From NCBI GenBank assembly GCA_041751425.1, contig JBGSXL010000032.1, positions 5,723-69,722 of the forward strand: a stretch of DNA of 64,000 bases. Reading direction: 5' to 3'. Both the position numbers and the translations under genes were made by a program. The first letter of the stretch is position 1, and each line of letters opens with the position of its first letter. The notes under the pieces were generated by a model that was not told where the DNA came from, did no database searches, and saw only the letters and a list, made by a program, of their open reading frames with translations. Source of the stretch: JAVVEG01 sp041751425. GTDB taxonomy: Bacteria > Pseudomonadota > Gammaproteobacteria > Pseudomonadales > Pseudohongiellaceae. Shown here one piece after another: positions 23,674-32,258 of the stretch.

Positions 23674-25670
23674 TTTTGAAATCTCTTTTGCCAGAAAATG
23701 ACGCTGAACAGAATCAGCGCGCCAACAATATGATAGGAGGTATGAAGTGGCGCCCACATCATCAGGACAGCACTGATGGCGAGGAAAAAGGCGGAGACCA
23801 GGTTCAAGGGTTTCTCAAGTCGCCACTGCAGCAATCCGGCCATGGCATACAGACCCATACAGGCCCACACGAATACATTGATGCGCTCCGGCCAGGTGCC
23901 GGATATCAGCGGCGAATATGCAAACAGCAATGGTACAAGATAAAGGCCTTTGGCAATTTTCCAGGAAGTAATACCTGTCGCCATGGGCCTCGTGCCTGCG
24001 ATACCTGCAGCAGCGAAAGACGCCAGACATACCGGTGGCGTGACGTTACTGTCCTGCGACAACCAAAAAATAATCAGGTGTGCGCTCAACAGCATGCCCG
24101 TTAATAACTCAGGGCTGAGCAGTTCTTCGCGGATAATCTGCTTCATTTCCAGCGGCATTTCTTGCAGGGCGATCAGCGGATCACCACCGAACAGATTGAT
24201 CGTTGCCGTCACGCTGGCTGGCAGATCCGTTGCCAGTAATGCCTGCAACAAGGCTTCCTGGCTGATCAGGTCGTAAAGAATCGGCGCCGACAGAGTTGCG
24301 AGAACGATGTACGCTGCAGTTACAGGCAGGCCCATACCCAGTATCAGGGAGGCCAACGCGATCAGAACCAGAGAGATGAACAAACTGCCTTGAGCCCACT
24401 CTACAATCATCAGTGAGAAGCCATTGCCGACGCCCGTTGTGGTAACCACATTGATAATCAGTCCTACCGCGACTAACAGCAGAGCAGTGGACGTCATCGT
24501 GCGAACACTATCAACAGTGGCCTCGAAAATGCCGTGCCATTTCATCGGTGTTGGCGACAACCAGGACGATACGATCACCGCCAGTATTGCGTACGCTGCT
24601 GCGGTTATCGGGGTATAACCAATAATCAACAGCGCGACCAAAACCACCAGCGGAATAATGAAATGCCAACCGCCTCTTAGTACGGTAGAAATTTTTTCGT
24701 GATCACCGTCCTTGTCCGGCACCAGTCCTACGCGAATAGCTTCGATGCGGACGAAGTAAATGACAGTCAGGTAGTACAGCAACGCAGGCAACGCGGACAT
24801 CGCGATAATGTGCAGATACGAGATCTGCGTATAGCTGGCCATAACAAAGGCACCTGCTCCCATGATAGGCGGCATCAACGCGCCACCGGTTGAGGCAGCA
24901 GCCACCACGCCGGCAGAAAACTGCGGATTGAAACCGGAACGGTTCATCATCGGAATGGTGATAACACCCGTGGAAACTGTATTAGCGACAGCAGAACCGG
25001 AAACCGACCCCATTAGTCCGGAACCGATTACCGCCACGACGCCAGCGCCTCCGGTAAATCTTCCTGCCAGGCAGCGCGCAAAACTGACGATGAAATCACC
25101 CGCGCCGGACTTGAGCAAAAAAGAGCCGAACAGGATGAACATGAAAACATAAGTTGCTGAGATCTGCGCCGTCATGCCAAACATGCCTTCGGAACTGAAA
25201 TAGCTGCGATACAGCACGGTTTCCAGGCTCAGTCCAGGGAAGGAGAACATGCCGGATATGTATCTACCCATGAACAGAATGTACGAGAGCGAGATGAGGA
25301 TCAGGATGGGCATGAACCAGCCAGTGGTGCGGCGGGTAAATTCAATAGCTAATAAAACAGCGATGCTGGTAATAATATAGTCGCTGAGCACGAACTCCGC
25401 CTCGCGGGCATACAACGCATCCTCAAACAGGATCAAATAAACGGGGACGCAAATTGCCAGTATTGCGAGGCCGATGTTTGTCGCGATTTTTAATGTGTTC
25501 CACTTGCTGTTTTCAGTGATAGTTTCATTGGCAGCCAACGCGCACAGAGCACAGAAACCACCGAAGTGGATGGCGGAAAACCATAGTTCCGAGATGGTGG
25601 CAAACATGTTGGTGTATACGTGGAACAGAGCAAACAAAAAAGCCGCCCACTTCAACACTGGTGATTTCAT
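23670..25670 (-). CDS. TRAP transporter fused permease (TAXI type)
   Basis: A 666-residue membrane protein combining the small 4-segment and large 12-segment TRAP permease units in one chain. Signature stretches include GSGLMGSVSGSAVANTVSTG, AASTGGALMPPIMGAGAFVM and LGMGLPVTAAYIVLATL. These sodium-driven importers take organic acids or similar ligands from a periplasmic binding protein. Its ATG overlaps the TAXI binding-protein stop (25667-25670), and its stop overlaps the reductase start, so three genes form one coupled operon. A second, separate system of this type occurs at 35880-39016. Confidence 0.93.
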   Translation of the reverse strand: MKSPVLKWAAFLFALFHVYTNMFATISELWFSAIHFGGFCALCALAANETITENSKWNTLKIATNIGLAILAICVPVYLILFEDALYAREAEFVLSDYIITSIAVLLAIEFTRRTTGWFMPILILISLSYILFMGRYISGMFSFPGLSLETVLYRSYFSSEGMFGMTAQISATYVFMFILFGSFLLKSGAGDFIVSFARCLAGRFTGGAGVVAVIGSGLMGSVSGSAVANTVSTGVITIPMMNRSGFNPQFSAGVVAAASTGGALMPPIMGAGAFVMASYTQISYLHIIAMSALPALLYYLTVIYFVRIEAIRVGLVPDKDGDHEKISTVLRGGWHFIIPLVVLVALLIIGYTPITAAAYAILAVIVSSWLSPTPMKWHGIFEATVDSVRTMTSTALLLVAVGLIINVVTTTGVGNGFSLMIVEWAQGSLFISLVLIALASLILGMGLPVTAAYIVLATLSAPILYDLISQEALLQALLATDLPASVTATINLFGGDPLIALQEMPLEMKQIIREELLSPELLTGMLLSAHLIIFWLSQDSNVTPPVCLASFAAAGIAGTRPMATGITSWKIAKGLYLVPLLFAYSPLISGTWPERINVFVWACMGLYAMAGLLQWRLEKPLNLVSAFFLAISAVLMMWAPLHTSYHIVGALILFSVIFWQKRFQK

Positions 25671-26701
25671 TGATCTGACTCTGGTGGCAACAAATTGGCG
25701 GGAATTTCCATGCCAATTTCTTCGTAGTAGCGAATGGCGCCCGGATGCAGCGGTGCTCCCAATCCTTTCAGTGCTACATCCAGACTCATGTCATTGGTGG
25801 CGCCATGAATATCCTGCAGGGCACGCAGATTCTCCCAGATTACGCGGGTCACCTGATACACCACCTCGTCAGGCACATCAGACCGCACCGCCAGCACATT
25901 CGGGCTGCCCACCGTTCGCACCAGAGTGTTTTGATTCGGATAAGTGCCAGCTGGCAGATCATACCAGTCCCACAGGTTGTACTTACTGTTGATAGTCGCC
26001 AATTCTTCGGGCGTGAACTCCAGAATGGTGAGGCGTTCCCCCAACTGCGCGAAAGCCTGCGTGATAGCGCTGACAGGGGCTCCAGCCGGTACGTTCATCC
26101 CGGTGATATTACCATCCTGAATAGCGTTGGCTGCGCCGCCATAGCCCATATAGGCCAGGTTCAATGTGCGCTCGTAGTCAACACCAAGCACTTCCAGAAT
26201 ATAGCGCCCCGTTTGCTCTGCCCCGGAGTTGCGCGCACCCAGTACGTAACGGGCACCATTGAGTTTGCCCAAATCGCTGATGGTGCCGTCTGTAATCAGC
26301 GCTGTCTCCAGAACAAAATGCTCAACGTTCTGCCACATAGCGCCCACTGAGCGCAGACCCGTCTGCGGTCGACTGATAGGGCCTTCGCCATTCCATGCCC
26401 AGGCGGCAAAAACTCCTTGCAGCAGAGCGAATTGCGCCTGATTATCTCGCAGCAGTTTGATGTTTTCGAGGGAGCCGGCGGAGCTGATGGCGGACAGCGA
26501 TATATTATGCTCGTCCTGCAATTGCGATTTGGTGATTGTGGCCAGAGCCACCCCGATGGGGTAGTAGGCACCGCCGGTAGTGGCAGTGGTCAGAATGTAG
26601 GGCCGATTGGTGGCTAGCTGGTCCGTGCAGGATGCCAGCGGGAGTGCAGCCAGAAGTACAGCCAGAAGTACTGCGCTACGCCAAAGTGCTGGATATCTCA
26701 T
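25667..26701 (-). CDS. TAXI-family TRAP solute-binding lipoprotein
   Basis: A 344-residue exported binding protein. The lipobox LPLASC (about residue 25) suggests lipid anchoring. The TAXI family opening is TTATTGGAYYPIGVALATI, with later RQTGLRSVGAM, NSGAEQTGRYILEVLGV and GGAANAIQDGNITGM regions. It would hand substrate to the fused permease encoded immediately downstream (4-base overlap). TAXI ligands are diverse (glutamate or dicarboxylates in a few studied cases), so none is assigned. No convincing Shine-Dalgarno precedes the ATG. Confidence 0.9.
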   Translation of the reverse strand: MRYPALWRSAVLLAVLLAALPLASCTDQLATNRPYILTTATTGGAYYPIGVALATITKSQLQDEHNISLSAISSAGSLENIKLLRDNQAQFALLQGVFAAWAWNGEGPISRPQTGLRSVGAMWQNVEHFVLETALITDGTISDLGKLNGARYVLGARNSGAEQTGRYILEVLGVDYERTLNLAYMGYGGAANAIQDGNITGMNVPAGAPVSAITQAFAQLGERLTILEFTPEELATINSKYNLWDWYDLPAGTYPNQNTLVRTVGSPNVLAVRSDVPDEVVYQVTRVIWENLRALQDIHGATNDMSLDVALKGLGAPLHPGAIRYYEEIGMEIPANLLPPESDQ

Positions 26702-26910
26702 GGATTAAAACGGCCCCATACCCTGTATGTTTTATTCTTGTCCCGGTCCCACGCTTATTGGTGGGTGGTGTGGCCGCTGATATAAACATATTTCCCGACA
26801 AACCTCAATTTGCATGGTTGGCTGGGCTACTCCCTGTGTCTGAAGTAGCCAACAGAAAGAAGCCCGGCCAGATGCAATGCGACATGGTTTTGGGGGGCAG
26901 CTCTCCGTTC

Positions 26911-27828
26911 TTATTCCAGTGGGATAAATGCCAGCGCGTTGTGCGGGTTCATCGGGATAACCAGCTGCTTCTGAATAGAGTCATAGCACATGGACGCCGC
27001 GCTGGGGATGCCGGAAGCAATCACTTCGGCGGGCTGACCGGGACGAATGCGGGAGACGCTACCGAAGCGCACACTACTCACATATTTGGTGCCATCTTCG
27101 GTGACCACAACTCCATCGTTACCACCTTCCGCCGCATGTTCTGTGTTTATCAACGCACCGGCAGGATTGAAACTGAGTACTGAGTTGTCGCCAATATTGA
27201 CCACGACAATATTGCCATCGTTATCGATAGCCACACCGTTGGGAGAATTCAGCGGAGCGCCTTCAACGAACACCGATGGATTGCCCGCTGAAGTGATACG
27301 GAAGATGCGCTGAGGCTCACGGGTATTAGATGCGTACACGGTGCCATCTGTAGTTACACCAATACCGTTCAGTAGAGTGGCACCAGGCACCTCTATGGCA
27401 TCGAGCGGTTGCCCGGTCGTCAGATCGAACGTACGGACCACTGTCATATCTACCACGTAGAGAACACCATTTCTGATGGCGCTGCCCAGCGGGTGATTCA
27501 GTGTCAGGTTGTCGCGGTTTACGCCAATCCATTTGGAGGTATGAACAGTGCCATCCGGATTAATGAGTGACACAAAGCCATCATTAGGCTCGATCGTTTC
27601 GGGGTTGCCGGCGTTCATGGACAGAATCAGATTGCGGGAAGAGTCGAACGTGCAACTCTCGGTGAAGCGGAAGCTGCCAAATACTCGCACGTTGCCGGAC
27701 ATGGGCGTTGCAACACCCGCTTCATTGATAGTGCCCAGTGGCTCACCAATGGCAATCGGACCTGTTTGTGCGAATGCACCTGTGCTTGCTACAAGTGCCA
27801 CCAGCGTGGCGAGCAGTGATTTCTTCAT
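26911..27828 (-). CDS. Secreted NHL/SMP-30-like beta-propeller protein
   Basis: A 305-residue exported protein with signal peptide MKKSLLATLVALVASTGAFA. The repeated strand patterns are typical of a six-bladed propeller of the SMP-30/gluconolactonase or NHL type: LLNGIGVTTDGTVYASNTR, PLNSPNGVAIDNDGNIVVVN and GNDGVVVTEDGTKYVSSVRF. The metal-binding residues of lactonases cannot be confirmed by eye, so an enzymatic role is uncertain. AGGAG precedes the ATG. It lies between the TRAP operon (209-base gap downstream) and another secreted propeller gene (148-base gap upstream) on the same strand. Confidence 0.75.
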   Translation of the reverse strand: MKKSLLATLVALVASTGAFAQTGPIAIGEPLGTINEAGVATPMSGNVRVFGSFRFTESCTFDSSRNLILSMNAGNPETIEPNDGFVSLINPDGTVHTSKWIGVNRDNLTLNHPLGSAIRNGVLYVVDMTVVRTFDLTTGQPLDAIEVPGATLLNGIGVTTDGTVYASNTREPQRIFRITSAGNPSVFVEGAPLNSPNGVAIDNDGNIVVVNIGDNSVLSFNPAGALINTEHAAEGGNDGVVVTEDGTKYVSSVRFGSVSRIRPGQPAEVIASGIPSAASMCYDSIQKQLVIPMNPHNALAFIPLE

Positions 27829-27976
27829 CGTAATACTCCTGTGGTTTGAATTGGCGACGTAGCGCCTTGGCTAAACTACAGCTAAGCTACTAGAAAATGG
27901 TAGCCAGAGCCAGACTCAGCCTTACCTGGATTGCGATTAAGTCACTTGCACGGGACAGTATCAGGTTAAAAATACT

Positions 27977-29773
27977 TTATTCAATGATGATGCTGATAGG
28001 CGCCGCATTGAAAATGATATTCCCCGGATTAAGGTCCCCTGAACGTAAATACCCCAGGAATATGTTATAAGTCGCCCGATCACCAGTTCCCAATACCCCG
28101 CTGAACAGCTCGAACTCTTCCTTCGCAGACATCGTTGGTCGGCTGGCAAAGAACTGCAGATTGGCTTCATTAAATGGCACTATTGCACCACTGGAGTTGA
28201 CAGTGACGAAGTTGCCTCCCACCTCAACCACTACCAGGAATTGCACTGACTGACCGATGTCTGAAGACTCTGGCTCTATGCTCGTGCGTATTGTGATATG
28301 CGCGGGTGCAGTTGCGCGATCGCTCAATGTGCTCCCCTGATTGGTGTAAACACCACCTGATATAACCGCACTCGACGCTCTGCCATCAACAAACTGCGTT
28401 GTCTTCTTGGGAAGAGTTGCTGATGGTGTTCCGCCGCCGCCGGGGTTCCCGCCGGGAGTCCCGTCAAGACTGCTGTCGCGATACACAACATCGCCTTCTT
28501 TGTCACTGATGCCGGGAAAAAACACGGTGCGGTCTCTGGCGTGAAACGCGATAGCGAAGGCGGTGCGTGCCATGATTGGGTTTGTGCCCTCATTCGCTGA
28601 GGTCTGCTGTTGAGTAGCATCGGGCATTGAGATTCGGCGCATGGAAACGCTCCCGTCTTCGGCAACCGAGGAAACAAATACCGCCCATCCACCACCGGGG
28701 TTACCCGCCAGGAGTTTTTGCGAAGTCGAATTAAATGCAACGTGACGTCCATCTCCGCTCATGCTCAGGGGCGAACTGAAATTCCCGGCGATGGCGGTGG
28801 ATGCAACATTGGAGTTATCCGTTGTTTCGGACATATGAGTGACTTTGCCGCTGCTGATGTCCTTCATGTAGATGCCGGTGGCGCGGCGTCCAGGCGCCAG
28901 ATCTGCTGCAAGAGAGTTCGCTGTGAACATAACTCGATTGCCATCGTCGCTGATCATGGGATAGCCATAATTGCCGTCAATGAAGTTGCCGCTGGTATCA
29001 CGCGACAGGAGCTGTACGCTGCCAGTTTGCATATCCCGCCGATACAGTAAGTTTTTCGTGTTATTTGCAGGAGTATCCGGATGTGCGTTTTTTGCAGGAC
29101 TTACATAAACCAGGTAACGACCATCCGCACTGAGTTGTTGCTGTGGCAAGCCAATGACAGTGAAGAAGGCAGCGTCCAGTATTGTTCCATCGTGTGCGCG
29201 TGCCGCCAGGCTTGTCTGGTCTGTGACGCGGTCGTAAATATACATATGGTTTGTAAAGGCAGAGGTTGCGGGAAGCACTTCATTGACCAGATTGGTAGCT
29301 CGAGAGCGAAAAACTATGTAACGACCGTCGGCCGACACGCGCGGGTAGGCAGTATCACCATTGGGCGTTGCACCATCAGTTGTTTTTAAGAAACGGATGC
29401 TGGTGCCAGCTTGCCTGTCACGAAGATAAAGAGTTCTGCTTCCCGACTGGAATGCAACATAGCGTCCATCCGCACTCATCGACGCAGAAGTGACACTGAC
29501 GAATGCACCATTCTCGTCGAAATTGACCGGATCGGCTGTGTTGGTGGCGATGTTTAATACGGACAGATTGGTGTTGGCTGCGCCGGATGCTGTGAAACCA
29601 TCCCGTTGCAGAAGCAGAGTGCCATCTGCAGATATGTCGAACAGGGCAGTCCTGCCAACCGCAATGTGCTCCTGAGCCTGAGTGGTAATGGATGGGAGAA
29701 GCACGACCAGGCAGAGTATAACCTTGACTATGCTTACGCGGATGCTCCTGCCTTCAAGTGCTGATGTTTTCAT
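27977..29773 (-). CDS. Secreted PD40/TolB-like beta-propeller protein with C-terminal beta domain
   Basis: A 598-residue exported protein (signal ends near ITTQAQ, residue 33). At least six WD40-like PD40 repeats are visible, each ending with SADGRYVAF-like strands: MSADGRYVAFQSGSRTLYL, VSADGRYIVFRSRATNLV, LSADGRYLVYVS and MSGDGRHVAFNST. After about residue 430 a Gly/Pro linker (GGNPGGGGTPS) leads to a different beta-rich domain of about 150 residues. The function is unknown. Propellers of this type usually bind other proteins or polysaccharide. GGAGGCATC lies directly before the ATG. Confidence 0.72.
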   Translation of the reverse strand: MKTSALEGRSIRVSIVKVILCLVVLLPSITTQAQEHIAVGRTALFDISADGTLLLQRDGFTASGAANTNLSVLNIATNTADPVNFDENGAFVSVTSASMSADGRYVAFQSGSRTLYLRDRQAGTSIRFLKTTDGATPNGDTAYPRVSADGRYIVFRSRATNLVNEVLPATSAFTNHMYIYDRVTDQTSLAARAHDGTILDAAFFTVIGLPQQQLSADGRYLVYVSPAKNAHPDTPANNTKNLLYRRDMQTGSVQLLSRDTSGNFIDGNYGYPMISDDGNRVMFTANSLAADLAPGRRATGIYMKDISSGKVTHMSETTDNSNVASTAIAGNFSSPLSMSGDGRHVAFNSTSQKLLAGNPGGGWAVFVSSVAEDGSVSMRRISMPDATQQQTSANEGTNPIMARTAFAIAFHARDRTVFFPGISDKEGDVVYRDSSLDGTPGGNPGGGGTPSATLPKKTTQFVDGRASSAVISGGVYTNQGSTLSDRATAPAHITIRTSIEPESSDIGQSVQFLVVVEVGGNFVTVNSSGAIVPFNEANLQFFASRPTMSAKEEFELFSGVLGTGDRATYNIFLGYLRSGDLNPGNIIFNAAPISIIIE

Positions 29774-29915
29774 GATGCCTCCAAGGTTTGGTTTACTGTA
29801 GCGTGCCCCTTTTCCGCGCTGGTGTGTAGACCGATCGGCGGGGTTGACATTGACATGCGCCTTGTGGTGCGCAATCAGGGTGCGACAGAAAAAAGCGATG
29901 CATCGAAATAAAGTG

Positions 29916-29960
29916 TTGACATAATCGGAGGAGGTGTTAATTTATTAGCACTATGCTAAT
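29916..29960 (+). promoter_or_regulatory. Promoter and palindromic operator of the BlaI/M56 operon
   Basis: A -35 element TTGACA (29916-29921) and -10 element TAATTT (29938-29943) with 16-base spacing lie 48-92 bases upstream of the BlaI-like start. Immediately downstream of the -10 is ATTAGCA-CTA-TGCTAAT (29944-29960), a perfect 7-base-arm palindrome. Its place over the expected transcription start fits repression by the BlaI/MecI-type winged-helix protein encoded next. Confidence 0.72.
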
Positions 29961-30007
29961 TTGTTCGCACGTTTAAGTTTATACAGACCGCCAGGAGGAA
30001 CCGTGCC

Positions 30008-30400
30008 ATGACCCAACCCGATCAACTGAGCCGCCGCGAACGCCAGATCATGGACGTTCTGTATCGTCTGGAGCAGGCCAGTGCCAAGGAAGTGATGGAG
30101 AACATGCAGGATGCTCCCAGCTATTCATCTGTCCGGACATTGCTTGGCAAACTGGTGGAGAAAGGGCATATCGAGCATCGCGAAAGCGGTTTGAAATACG
30201 TTTACTTCCCGTTGGTCGAGCGCCAGGAAGCATCGCAATCCGCGTTGTCCAATGTCGTCAAGACTTTCTTCGGCGACTCGCATTATCTGGCGGTGAACTC
30301 GCTGCTTGATATGTCCATCAACGATCTCTCCGATGCCGAACTGGAAAGATTAAATCAGCTCATCCAAACCAAGAAGAACAAAAAACCTGCCAAAAAATAG
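30008..30400 (+). CDS. BlaI/MecI/CopY-family transcriptional repressor
   Basis: A 130-residue winged-helix protein with the family pattern LSRRERQIMDVLYRLEQASA at the N-terminus, then SYSSVRTLLGKLVEKGHIEH, a recognition helix and wing typical of BlaI/MecI. The C-terminal half should dimerise. It precedes a BlaR1-like M56 membrane peptidase by 17 bases, the standard sensor/repressor pair. The palindrome at 29944-29960 is the obvious binding site. GGAGG precedes the ATG. No beta-lactamase gene is nearby, so the regulated output is unknown. Confidence 0.9.
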   Translation: MTQPDQLSRRERQIMDVLYRLEQASAKEVMENMQDAPSYSSVRTLLGKLVEKGHIEHRESGLKYVYFPLVERQEASQSALSNVVKTFFGDSHYLAVNSLLDMSINDLSDAELERLNQLIQTKKNKKPAKK

Positions 30401-30417
30401 GCTTCGGGAGAATCGAC

Positions 30418-31779
30418 ATGGAAAACGCATCCTTGCTCAATGATTGGCTGGCACTGGTGATGGCGAGTCCTGCATTGGGCCTGTTATTCGATTTGTTCCT
30501 CAAATCTACTTTACTTCTGCTCGTGTTCCTTGGCATTGGTTTTGTGGCGGGTGCTCATCTGAGCAGTCGCAGCAGACATCTGCTTTGGTTGTACGCGCTT
30601 GCTTCTCTGGCGTTGCTGCCGGTGCTGCCGCAAATGGCTGCTTTCGTGGCACCAGAGATTTCGTCAGCGCCGGCAATCTTTCAAATTACCGTCAATCCTT
30701 TAACTGTTGCACCTGCTGCTTCAATAGATTGGGAATTGATTGCCCTGACGGTTTACCTGCTACCTTGCGCCTGGCTACTGCTGCGTTTACTCGCAGCGCT
30801 GGCAAGACTGCTTGTCGTGCGACGGAATTCTCAATTAGTTCAGGATGCGCAAATTCTGGTGCAACTGCAGGATGCGCGAGCGCAACTTGGTATTTCCCGA
30901 TCTGTGGCATTGCGCTATAGCAACAAGATTGAATCACCGATTTCCTTTGGCGTTTTCGCCCCGCAGATCATTCTGCCTGCGGAGTCCCGATCATGGTCTG
31001 CATCGGTTGTCACCGATGTGTTGATTCATGAGCTTTGCCATATCCATCGTCTGGATTGGCCAAGCATGTTATTCAGCTATCTGGTGGCCAGTGTGTATTG
31101 GCTGAATCCGCTGGTGTGGCTGGTGTTGAAAAAAATGAACAATGAAGCGGAGAACAGTTGCGATACCGCCGTATTGCAAGCCGGCCGTAGCGATACCGAT
31201 TACGCTGAAAGCCTGCTGAGTGTGGCCAGAGCCTGTATCCATGCCAACCGCCACAAGCATTCAAATTTGCTGCTGGCACAAAGCATGCTGGACAGGAACA
31301 CACTGAAACTTCGCATAACCCGCATATTGGAGGAAAACCTGATGAAAGCATCGGATTACAAGAAGGAATTCAAGAAAGCAGCTGTATTTCTATCGGTAGT
31401 GTCAGTCGGCTTGCTCACAGCCGTTGGCGCGACACAAATCGTATCTGCACAGACGCCTCGACAGCCTATTAACACGCAAATTAACGACGTGGAAATGTTG
31501 CCCTTGCACAATGAAATACCTTATTACCCACGCACGGCAGCAGAGGATGGTATCGAGGGTTGGGTACAAGTGAAATTCACCGTCAATGCAGCGGGATCTG
31601 TCGATTCAGGTTCCATTGAAGTGGTCGATTTCGAACCGTCAGAAATATTCAATGTCAGCGCCATGGATGCCACCTCTCGTTTCGTGTTCCGACCGCGAGT
31701 GCGTGACGGCGCAGCAGTCGCTGTGCCGAATGTGCAGTATGTGTTCCGCTACAAACTGGAGGCTCCTGTAGAGGAGTAA
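30418..31779 (+). CDS. BlaR1-like M56 membrane metallopeptidase with C-terminal TonB-like domain
   Basis: A 453-residue protein. N-terminal membrane segments (LLLVFLGIGFVAGAHLS and more) are followed by the M56 zinc motif VLIHELCHIHRLDW near residue 205 with the third ligand expected in NNEAENSCDTAVL. A further hydrophobic segment (AAVFLSVVSVGLLTAVGATQ) leads to a periplasmic TonB C-domain, GWVQVKFTVNAAGSVDSGSI then FVFRPRVRDGAAV. In BlaR1 the extracellular part is a penicillin-binding sensor. Here it is replaced by a TonB-like domain, a combination common in Gram-negative M56 proteins. Substrate and signal are unknown. The last 31 bases overlap the convergent MarR gene. Confidence 0.88.
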   Translation: MENASLLNDWLALVMASPALGLLFDLFLKSTLLLLVFLGIGFVAGAHLSSRSRHLLWLYALASLALLPVLPQMAAFVAPEISSAPAIFQITVNPLTVAPAASIDWELIALTVYLLPCAWLLLRLLAALARLLVVRRNSQLVQDAQILVQLQDARAQLGISRSVALRYSNKIESPISFGVFAPQIILPAESRSWSASVVTDVLIHELCHIHRLDWPSMLFSYLVASVYWLNPLVWLVLKKMNNEAENSCDTAVLQAGRSDTDYAESLLSVARACIHANRHKHSNLLLAQSMLDRNTLKLRITRILEENLMKASDYKKEFKKAAVFLSVVSVGLLTAVGATQIVSAQTPRQPINTQINDVEMLPLHNEIPYYPRTAAEDGIEGWVQVKFTVNAAGSVDSGSIEVVDFEPSEIFNVSAMDATSRFVFRPRVRDGAAVAVPNVQYVFRYKLEAPVEE

Positions 31780-32237
31780 GGCCGGTTATCGTCAAGATAC
31801 ATTTTCAGTTTATCCAGCATGGCAAACAGTTCGTTGATCTCGGACTGTTTCCAGCTGGAGAAAACTGCAGCGATGTCGGGGCCAAGTAAGTTGATTGCCG
31901 TTCTACGAATATCAAGACCGCTTTGTGTGATCTTAAGCCAGCGAACTCTTCTGTCCATCTCATCATTTTTCACCTGCAGATAACCCATCCGCAGCAACCC
32001 TTGCACTGTCTTGGTAATTGCAGGTTGCGTTTGTTGCATGGCATCAGCAATCGAGGTAACAGTTTTCAATTCGTCTGGCCTGTGACTGAAGTGATTGAGA
32101 ACAGAAAATTGTGGGAAGCTTACCGGCAATGCTGCAAGACGTTTGGTCGCCAGATTGCGGGTGAGCTGTTCGATAATGCCGATCCAGTTGAGTGCCCGAA
32201 ACCCGGACTCGAGTTTTTGTTGTTGCTGCTTGTTCAT
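31749..32237 (-). CDS. MarR-family transcriptional regulator
   Basis: A 162-residue protein with a MarR winged-helix core: PQFSVLNHFSHRPDELKTVT, then SIADAMQQTQPAITKTVQGL as helix-turn-helix, and MGYLQVKNDEMDRRVRWLKI as wing. It lies 21 bases downstream of the Acg-like reductase on the same strand, so the two are probably co-transcribed. The nested palindrome at 33453-33500 in front of that operon is a candidate operator for it. Its 3' end overlaps the M56 gene tail to tail by 31 bases, which is unusual for unrelated operons. Confidence 0.87.
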   Translation of the reverse strand: MNKQQQQKLESGFRALNWIGIIEQLTRNLATKRLAALPVSFPQFSVLNHFSHRPDELKTVTSIADAMQQTQPAITKTVQGLLRMGYLQVKNDEMDRRVRWLKITQSGLDIRRTAINLLGPDIAAVFSSWKQSEINELFAMLDKLKMYLDDNRPYSSTGASSL

Positions 32238-32258
32238 AAATTTTAATCTGTTGGCTAA

